From: Candidatus Opitulatrix cubana
GTDB lineage: Bacteria; Actinomycetota; Actinomycetes; Actinomycetales; Bifidobacteriaceae
Direction of reading: 5' to 3'
NCBI GenBank assembly: GCA_031283665.1
Contig: JAITBJ010000005.1
Span: 1-11,579, forward strand
Length of the DNA: 11,579 nt
Made by a program: the position numbers and the translations under genes. Under the pieces are notes generated by a model. That model ran no database searches, had not been told where the DNA came from, and worked only from the letters and a program-made list of their open reading frames with translations. Positions 7,932 through 11,579 of the stretch are shown here, piece after piece; within the stretch, counting starts at the first letter, position 1, and each line of letters opens with the position of its first letter.

Positions 7932-9059
7932 ATGAGTAGCAATTTGAAAACGGGTATTACTTTTGGTGATGTGCTAATAGAGCCAGCATATAGTGAGGTT
8001 TTGCCGGATGAAGTTGATTTGAAAAGTGCTCTTACAAAAAACATTGAATTGAACGTGCCGCTGCTTTCTGCTGCAATGGATACTGTTACACAGTCAGATA
8101 TGGCTAAAGCTTTAAGCAAAATTGGCGGCGCTGGCGTGATTCATAGAAATCAGTCTATTGAAAATCAGGCAGAAAATGTTCGTAAGGCTTTGACACGTGA
8201 AAGAGGGAATGAGCGCGAAACAGGGAATGAGCGTGAAATAGGAAATGAAATTGTGGGTGGTGCTATAGGGTTTTTCGGAAATGCAATAGACAGGGCGAAA
8301 GCTTTAGCAGATGCAGGAGTATCATTTATTGTGGTGGACACAGCACATGGCGAAACAAAAGCAATGTTTGAAATGATTGAGAACTTGAAAAGCAAAACTC
8401 ATTTTGATTCAATAGATATAATTGCTGGAAATATAGCAACAGATCATGCAGCGCGCTCTCTTATAAATTGCGGTGCAGATGCTGTGAAAGTGGGAATTGG
8501 TCCAGGCTCTATATGCACTACTCGCATTGTGTCAGGTGTGGGAATCCCGCAAATTACCGCCATTCAAGATGTGGCAAGCGTGGCGAAAGAGTTTAGCGTT
8601 CCTGTGATTGCTGACGGCGGGATTCGCTTTTTAGGAGATATTTCAAAAGCTCTTGCTGCGGGAGCAAGCACTGTGATGATAGGTTCGCTTTTTGCTGGAT
8701 GTGATGAAGCACCTGGTGAAATTGTGGAAGTGGATGGCAAAAAATATAAAACTTATCGCGGTATGGGGTCTAGTGAAGTTTTGAGCTCAGATAGAAGTTT
8801 TTCAAATGACAGATATTTCCATTTAGATAAGAAAGATAATAAAAAGCAGAAGCGATCTGTAGCAGAGGGCGTTTCAGGACTGATACCGTATAAAGGTTCT
8901 GTAGAAAATGTTTTAGGCGAAATAATTGGCGGACTAAAACAGTCTATGTTTTATATAGGCGCAAGAGCAGTTCCTGAAATCTATGACAAAGCACAATTTA
9001 TTCAGATTACAAAAGCTGCTTTAACAGAATCTCATCCGCACGATATCCGCCTTGGTTAG
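7932..9059 (+). CDS. guaB: IMP dehydrogenase lacking the CBS (Bateman) domains
   Basis: 375 residues against about 480-500 for typical GuaB. It oxidises IMP to XMP with NAD+, the committed step of GMP synthesis, and sits after guaA. The TIM-barrel catalytic domain is complete: LLSAAMDTVT (44-53), GGAGVIHRNQS (65-75), VVDTAHG (134-140), catalytic Cys195 in GPGSICTTR, DGGIRFLGD (228-236), MIGSLFAG (249-256), YRGMGSSEVL (275-284), the mobile-flap Arg294-Tyr295 in NDRYFH, and EGVSGLIPYKG (312-322). The CBS pair normally inserted after the IHRN/QA segment is absent. In its place is a short linker made of three copies of RE-x-GNE (89-106), encoded by an 18-bp tandem repeat. The sequence is a true IMPDH, unlike actinobacterial GuaB3-type relatives, which look different at the N terminus. 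The SD is weak (GGTAG, 7921-7925). Confidence 0.93.
   Translation: MSSNLKTGITFGDVLIEPAYSEVLPDEVDLKSALTKNIELNVPLLSAAMDTVTQSDMAKALSKIGGAGVIHRNQSIENQAENVRKALTRERGNERETGNEREIGNEIVGGAIGFFGNAIDRAKALADAGVSFIVVDTAHGETKAMFEMIENLKSKTHFDSIDIIAGNIATDHAARSLINCGADAVKVGIGPGSICTTRIVSGVGIPQITAIQDVASVAKEFSVPVIADGGIRFLGDISKALAAGASTVMIGSLFAGCDEAPGEIVEVDGKKYKTYRGMGSSEVLSSDRSFSNDRYFHLDKKDNKKQKRSVAEGVSGLIPYKGSVENVLGEIIGGLKQSMFYIGARAVPEIYDKAQFIQITKAALTESHPHDIRLG
8196..8249 (+). repeat. 18-bp x 3 in-frame tandem repeat within guaB
   Basis: Units at 8196-8213, 8214-8231 and 8232-8249, each of the form CG[C/T]GAA-A-[G/C/T]A-GG-[G/A]-AATGA[G/A]. They encode RERGNE, RETGNE and REIGNE. The repeat keeps the reading frame and occupies the position where IMPDHs carry their CBS pair. 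Confidence 0.9.
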
Positions 9060-9218
9060 GTAGCAGATATATATGTTTTCGGCGTCACATTTGGTTACGC
9101 ACTAATTGGCGTGATTGCTACTGTTTTAGTTCTGGTGCTTTTTATTTTGGAGCAGCGCTTGCAGCCGCTGCTCGTGTTACATCGAAATAATAAAATTGAC
9201 TCGTGTCCAAGGTGCTAA
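9060..9218 (+). other. Open frame beyond the guaB stop, with a possible membrane helix
   Basis: The guaB frame stays open for 52 codons after its TAG (9057-9059), up to TAA at 9216-9218. It would encode VFGVTFGYALIGVIATVLVL followed by VLFILEQRLQPLLVL, a convincing transmembrane stretch. No ATG lies in this frame; GTG at 9111 is the only ordinary start before or within the helix and has no SD. The distal part overlaps the end of the minus-strand gene. It may be a remnant of a decayed membrane protein gene, or chance. I do not call it a gene. Confidence 0.25.
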
Positions 9219-9864
9219 TATCCGCCGAATTGGTTACTAAAGTCAATTGAGCCTGCGGAATATCTGAAGACCATTTAATTTTTCGACCGTTTCCCATATT
9301 TTTTACTTTGAAATATAAATCGGCAACATTGTTGATGGTGACAGTACCATAAGTTAATATATCATTTGGCGTTGAAGCGTCATATACTCTGAGATACAGA
9401 CTTTTTCTAGAAATTATCGAACTAATAATATCTTTTGCAGCAAATACTGAGTCAAAACACACCGAAGACAGCGCACATCCTGAAAGAGTAAGTCTATAAT
9501 TTGTGTTGCTGTACGTGTTGTCAACTAGTGGGTTAAATTTTAAATAAGCATTTCCTGCGTTATTTGAGTTCACAATAACAGAAGATGCACCTGGCAAATT
9601 TATATCTTGGGATCCATCAAACGGCATATCATTAATATTTCGTGAAGTATATAACTTATCAGCAGTAGGTGCATTACCTATATTGTTTCCGGTCCCTCCC
9701 TTCGCAATTGGTAAAACCGAACTGCTCCCTCCAGTCGCAGAGTTTAACTCATATCCGCCAATCGCACAAATTAATCCAAACAGTAGCACTGTGATAACAG
9801 CACCAATTTTTTGCGGTTTAATCTGTTTTAGAGCATTTTGTATTTTATTTATTCTGTTTTTCAT
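9142..9864 (-). CDS. Membrane-anchored surface protein with phage tail-fibre-like motif
   Basis: 240 residues if started at the ATG 9864-9862, preceded by an SD-like GAAAGAG 5 nt upstream. An in-frame TTG at 9969 would add 35 residues, but it lies only a few bases from the predicted transcript start, has no SD and reads through the homopolymer, so I reject it. The N terminus is basic (1-19, several Lys/Arg), followed by one hydrophobic helix (about 20-38) acting as signal anchor. Cys33 lacks a proper lipobox (GLIC) and there is no LPxTG. Residues 51-90 carry LPIAKGGTGNN and then DKLYTSRNINDMPFDGSQDI, closely matching the LPVAxGGTG ... ATKLxTARTINGVxFDGSxDI pattern of phage tail fibres. The remainder is Ser/Thr/Asn-rich, probably beta-structured, with a Cys pair (130, 136), and ends in an Ala-rich tail. 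A displayed adhesin-like protein is inferred; the function is unknown. Confidence 0.75.
   Translation of the reverse strand: MKNRINKIQNALKQIKPQKIGAVITVLLFGLICAIGGYELNSATGGSSSVLPIAKGGTGNNIGNAPTADKLYTSRNINDMPFDGSQDINLPGASSVIVNSNNAGNAYLKFNPLVDNTYSNTNYRLTLSGCALSSVCFDSVFAAKDIISSIISRKSLYLRVYDASTPNDILTYGTVTINNVADLYFKVKNMGNGRKIKWSSDIPQAQLTLVTNSADISTLDTSQFYYFDVTRAAAASAAPK
9150..9173. other. Perfect 8-bp hairpin at the 3' end of the surface protein gene
   Basis: GAGCAGCG (9150-9157) and CGCTGCTC (9166-9173) are perfect inverted repeats around an 8-nt loop. It lies in the Ala-rich coding tail of the minus-strand gene. Neither strand has a T-run after it, so it is not a standard intrinsic terminator, though it sits where the convergent guaB and surface-protein transcripts meet. 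Confidence 0.45.
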
Positions 9865-9902
9865 TTTGTCTCTTTCTGTATAGTAGCTTTGCAATAAACC
9901 GT

Positions 9903-9938
9903 GTTTACAATTTATTACCTTCTTGTTATAGTTTACAA
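9903..9938. repeat. GTTTACAA direct repeat in the leader of the surface protein gene
   Basis: GTTTACAA occurs at 9903-9910 and 9931-9938, 28 bp apart (TTGTAAAC on the minus strand), between the predicted promoter and the start codon of the minus-strand gene. No known motif is recognised. Confidence 0.4.
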
Positions 9939-9951
9939 AAAAATCGACGAA

Positions 9952-9959
9952 CCCCCCCC
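9952..9959. repeat. C8/G8 homopolymer tract in the divergent control region
   Basis: Eight consecutive C on the plus strand in a very AT-rich region. On the minus strand it is a G8 run starting about 4 nt into the transcript predicted from the -10 at 9974-9969. Such tracts are prone to length change by slipped replication. Confidence 0.9.
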
Positions 9960-9968
9960 GTGCACTCA

Positions 9969-9977
9969 ATTATAACA
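9969..9977 (-). promoter_or_regulatory. Extended -10 promoter of the surface protein gene
   Basis: Read on the minus strand, TGT-TATAAT (9977 to 9969) is a perfect extended -10. Transcription would start near 9962 and give a leader of about 98 nt with an SD before the ATG. There is no good -35 (AAAACA at the expected place), but an 11-bp-period repeat covers the -10 upstream edge and spacer. Confidence 0.6.
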
Positions 9978-9993
9978 TTTTGGTAACATTTTG
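9973..9993. promoter_or_regulatory. Tandem 11-bp-period repeat, candidate response-regulator site
   Basis: TAACATTTTG (9973-9982) is repeated exactly at 9984-9993, one helical turn apart. OmpR/PhoB-family regulators bind such same-face direct repeats. The repeat overlaps the minus-strand -10 and spacer, where a bound protein would most likely block or reshape that promoter. The link to the regulator at 4504 is inference. Confidence 0.5.
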
Positions 9994-10005
9994 TTTTTAA
10001 GCGGA

Positions 10006-10034
10006 TTGTTATAAAAGTGACAACTAGTTATAAT
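10006..10034 (+). promoter_or_regulatory. Upstream sigma-70-type promoter of cutC
   Basis: TTGTTA (10006-10011), a 17-bp spacer and a perfect TATAAT (10029-10034) predict a start near 10041 and a leader of about 28 nt. The -10 lies in GTTATAATTG, the exact mirror of the minus-strand promoter's -10 region. No SD follows, so a transcript from here may be translated poorly. Confidence 0.5.
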
Positions 10035-10069
10035 TGGGTTTAAATTCTTGAAATGCTAAAATTGTTTTA
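10034..10069 (+). promoter_or_regulatory. Leaderless promoter of cutC
   Basis: TTGGGT (10034-10039), a 17-bp spacer and the extended -10 TGC-TAAAAT (10054-10062) stand six bases before the ATG at 10069. The predicted start site is the A of the ATG. The layout and the TGCTAAA core match the guaA promoter. No SD is present. Confidence 0.65.
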
Positions 10070-10872
10070 TGGGTGTTAAAAGCGTGGGTTCCAAAAGCGC
10101 AGGTGCTAAAAAGATAATCACAGAGGTGATTGTGAGTTCTGTTGAAGATTGCAAAGTGGCAAAGGATGCAAATGTTGATAGAATAGAACTTTGTTCATCA
10201 GTTTATCCTGAGGGCGGTTTAACGCCTAGTATCGGCTTATTAGAAAAAGTATTAGAAATTGTAGACCCATCTCAAATTGCATGCATGGTTCGCCCTCGTG
10301 GAGGAGGATTTTTGTATTCTGATGATGATTATGAAACAATGCTTCAAGATTTAACGAGGTTTTGTGAAGCAAAAGTAGGTGCTGTGGTTTTAGGATTTTT
10401 GAATCCTGATTTCAGTGTTGACTGTGAAAAACTTAAAAGAGTAGTTGACATAATTCAAAGCAATTATCCTAAAACAAAATGCGTTTTCCATAGGGCATTT
10501 GATTTAACGCCTCATGCTAATCAAGCAATTGATCAGTTGATAAGTTGCAAAGTTGATAGAGTTTTAACTAGTGGACACCGTTTAACAGCTGTGGAAGGTA
10601 AAAAAGAGATTTGCGATTTAGTTAAAAATTATTCATCTGATATAGAAATTTTAGCCGGCTCAGGACTAAATTATAAAAATGTAAAAGATTTTATTGTCGG
10701 CACAAATGTGAATCAGGTGCATATGGGTGGTCATTTATGGAAAGCAGATCCTACAACAAAATCATTGCATATAGATTACTCTTATAATGATAATTGTAAA
10801 GGTCAGTATAATTATTTAGACTCTGATTTAGTGCAAAAGTTTGTGCAAGCGTGTGCGGGAATAAGCATTTAG
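10069..10872 (+). CDS. cutC: CutC-family protein (copper homeostasis protein CutC)
   Basis: 267 residues forming the CutC TIM barrel. The family was named for copper tolerance in E. coli, but its biochemical activity and direct copper role are not settled. Characteristic segments: DRIELCSSVYPEGGLTPSIG (37-56), the MVRPRGGGFLYS block (73-84), VVLGFLNPD (106-114), CVFHRAFDLT (138-147), VLTSGH (165-170) and EILAGSGLNYKNV (193-205). The first 15 residues (MGVKSVGSKSAGAKK) are a low-complexity basic extension not typical of the core; barrel homology begins at about residue 17. The C-terminal part after residue 215 is less conserved. The gene stands alone, divergent from the surface protein gene, with two possible promoters; the nearer one implies a leaderless mRNA starting at this ATG. 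Confidence 0.92.
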   Translation: MGVKSVGSKSAGAKKIITEVIVSSVEDCKVAKDANVDRIELCSSVYPEGGLTPSIGLLEKVLEIVDPSQIACMVRPRGGGFLYSDDDYETMLQDLTRFCEAKVGAVVLGFLNPDFSVDCEKLKRVVDIIQSNYPKTKCVFHRAFDLTPHANQAIDQLISCKVDRVLTSGHRLTAVEGKKEICDLVKNYSSDIEILAGSGLNYKNVKDFIVGTNVNQVHMGGHLWKADPTTKSLHIDYSYNDNCKGQYNYLDSDLVQKFVQACAGISI

Positions 10873-10908
10873 TTATATACGCACTTACATAAAATAAGAG
10901 TAGCAAAG

Positions 10909-10917
10909 TGTTATACA
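10909..10917 (+). promoter_or_regulatory. Possible distal promoter of the HelD-type gene
   Basis: TGT-TATACA is an extended -10-like element sharing the 9-mer GTGTTATAC with the proximal promoter at 11073-11081. Transcription from about 10924 would give a 200-nt leader containing the competing hairpins. No clear -35 was found. Confidence 0.3.
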
Positions 10918-11054
10918 TAATGGGGGCGTTAGCTGCTGGATCACAGTTTAGCAGTAAACGGCTGCATAATGTAAAAGAGTTTGAGAGTCTATTTTTGTAA
11001 GTTGTGAAAGATTGTAAAAGGTTATAAGTTTTTCCGATTAGGCAGCGTGTTTAT

Positions 11055-11082
11055 TTGATTATAGAATAAAGCGTGTTATACT
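11055..11082 (+). promoter_or_regulatory. Proximal promoter of the HelD-type gene
   Basis: TTGATT (11055-11060), a 16-bp spacer and the extended -10 TGT-TATACT (11074-11082) predict a start near 11089 and a 36-nt leader that includes the SD. Confidence 0.6.
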
Positions 11083-11113
11083 TAATAATGTTATTAAATC
11101 AAACCAAAGTTAC

Positions 11114-11120
11114 GAAAGGA
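11114..11120 (+). promoter_or_regulatory. Shine-Dalgarno site of the HelD-type gene
   Basis: GAAAGGA ends 4 nt before the ATG at 11125 and selects this start. The gene is therefore leadered, unlike guaA and cutC. Confidence 0.7.
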
Positions 11121-11124
11121 ATAT

Positions 11125-11579
11125 ATGCCCAATCTCGCATCTGAGATTTCGAGAGAACAAAAAGTTATAAGCACATTATATTCTCGTTTAGATGAAATAA
11201 AAGATATTGTAAAAAAGCAACTAGAAAAGCAGAGAATTAAAAGTGGCGGCACACATCAAGACCGTTTAGAAAGAAATGAATTAGTAGCTTTGCATGAAGA
11301 TAGACTTACTAAATTAGATTCTGTAGAAAATAATTTAGTTTTTGGCAGATTAGATTTTGTTACTGATGAACCTACTCATTATATCGGAAGAATTGGTTTA
11401 ACTGATGATAATAGAAATTCAATTTTGACCGATTGGAGAGCGCCTGTTGCTGTTGGCTATTATAGGGCTACTGCATTAGAGCCGCATGGAATTGCTCGCC
11501 GCCGCCATATAACGACTAAGTTTAGAAAAGTAATTTCAATAGATGATGAAGTTTTTGATTTGCAAACTGCACCTGAAGA
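11125..11579 (+). CDS. helD: HelD/HelR-like UvrD-family ATPase, N-terminal part (3' end outside window)
   Basis: 151 codons are present and the frame is open at the window end. The first 70 residues are strongly helical and charged (REQKVISTLYSRLDEIKDIV, then DRLERNELVALHEDRL), as in the N-terminal coiled-coil of HelD proteins that reaches into RNA polymerase. Next comes the start of the first helicase-like domain: FGRLDFV (73-79), HYIGRIGLTDDN (85-96), ILTDWRAPVAVGYYRAT (100-116) and ARRRHIT (124-130). This IGR ... DWRAP ... YYRA pattern is typical of HelD-type UvrD/Rep-like proteins. In Gram-positive bacteria HelD releases stalled RNA polymerase from DNA, and actinobacterial homologues (HelR) can protect it from rifamycins. 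Walker A lies beyond the window, so the ATPase core cannot be checked. Confidence 0.8.
   Translation, partial: MPNLASEISREQKVISTLYSRLDEIKDIVKKQLEKQRIKSGGTHQDRLERNELVALHEDRLTKLDSVENNLVFGRLDFVTDEPTHYIGRIGLTDDNRNSILTDWRAPVAVGYYRATALEPHGIARRRHITTKFRKVISIDDEVFDLQTAPE

Larger units (their letters stand above)
10873..11124 (+). other. Spacer upstream of the HelD-type gene with possible RNA structure
   Basis: A 252-bp region without a convincing gene. It holds two TGTTATAC promoter-like elements (10909 and 11074). Between them, CTGCT (10933-10937) can pair with AGCAG (10950-10954), or GCAG (10951-10954) can instead pair with CTGC (10962-10965); these hairpins are mutually exclusive. CTATTTTTG (10989-10997) follows. 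No tRNA, known riboswitch or rifamycin-associated element is recognised. Confidence 0.35.

Noticed and set aside
7796..8119. Minus-strand ORF across the guaA-guaB junction
   Set aside because: It is antisense to two strongly conserved genes and has no recognisable domain.
7932..9059. GuaB3-type IMPDH-related protein (similar length of about 375 residues)
   Set aside because: The N terminus, IHRNQS segment, GPGSICTTR loop and RYF flap match true IMP dehydrogenase, not the divergent GuaB3 family. The short length comes from CBS loss.
9150..9173. Bidirectional intrinsic terminator between guaB and the surface protein gene
   Set aside because: The stem is perfect but neither strand has a T-run after it, and it lies within coding sequence for an Ala-rich tail.
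9865..9969. TTG-initiated 35-residue N-terminal extension of the minus-strand surface protein
   Set aside because: It lies within the predicted promoter and leader, lacks an SD and reads through the G8 tract, whereas the ATG at 9864 has a ribosome binding site and directly begins a normal basic-plus-hydrophobic anchor.
10924..10997. Possible tRNA or tRNA-like gene starting GGGCG
   Set aside because: No acceptor-stem complement, no T-loop GTTCRA sequence and no cloverleaf arms could be found.
10920..11000. 26-codon ORF (MGALAAGSQFSSKRLHNVKE...) upstream of the HelD-type gene
   Set aside because: No SD, and the nearby -10-like element would start RNA after its ATG. Length and composition are compatible with chance.

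Overview
The window reads as a chromosomal segment of an AT-rich bacterium, roughly 35-40% GC by eye. Its gene content looks actinobacterial: a FadD15-type long-chain acyl-CoA ligase, an OmpR-type two-component pair, and a HelD/HelR-type RNA polymerase-recycling ATPase. At least three transcription units appear to start with leaderless mRNAs, a habit common in Actinobacteria. A reduced-genome or host-associated low-GC actinobacterium (for example a Bifidobacteriales relative such as the termite-protist symbiont 'Candidatus Ancillula') would fit. This placement is inference; no 16S or other decisive marker is present.

Layout. 1-4406 (+): the 3' end of valS, then fadD (4-bp overlap) and uvrB (3-bp gap), a tight run that is probably co-transcribed. 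4407-4503: AT-rich spacer ending in a probable leaderless promoter. 4504-6250 (+): response regulator and histidine kinase overlapping by 14 bp. 6251-6316: spacer with a 13-bp direct repeat and an extended -10 placed exactly for a leaderless guaA. 6317-9059 (+): guaA and guaB, the last two steps of GMP synthesis. The guaB product is a short IMP dehydrogenase without CBS domains; an 18-bp x 3 tandem repeat sits where the CBS pair would be. A second degenerate triplicate lies at the guaA stop. 9060-9141: spacer whose guaB frame stays open past the stop and could encode a membrane helix. 9142-9864 (-): a membrane-anchored surface protein with a phage tail-fibre-like 'GGTG' motif. 9865-10068: divergent control region with two mirror-image -10 elements, an 11-bp-period tandem repeat and a C8/G8 homopolymer. 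10069-10872 (+): cutC. 10873-11124: spacer with two related TGTTATAC promoters and competing hairpins. 11125-11579 (+): start of a HelD-type gene, cut off by the window end.

How the genes work together. Most are housekeeping genes: tRNA charging, fatty acid activation, nucleotide excision repair, GMP synthesis and RNA polymerase recycling. The two-component system and the surface protein are the environment-facing parts. No complete mobile element, CRISPR array, rRNA or tRNA gene was seen. The most distinctive items are the repeated leaderless promoter layout, the CBS-less GuaB with its repeat linker, and the tail-fibre-like surface protein behind a repeat-rich, possibly switchable control region.
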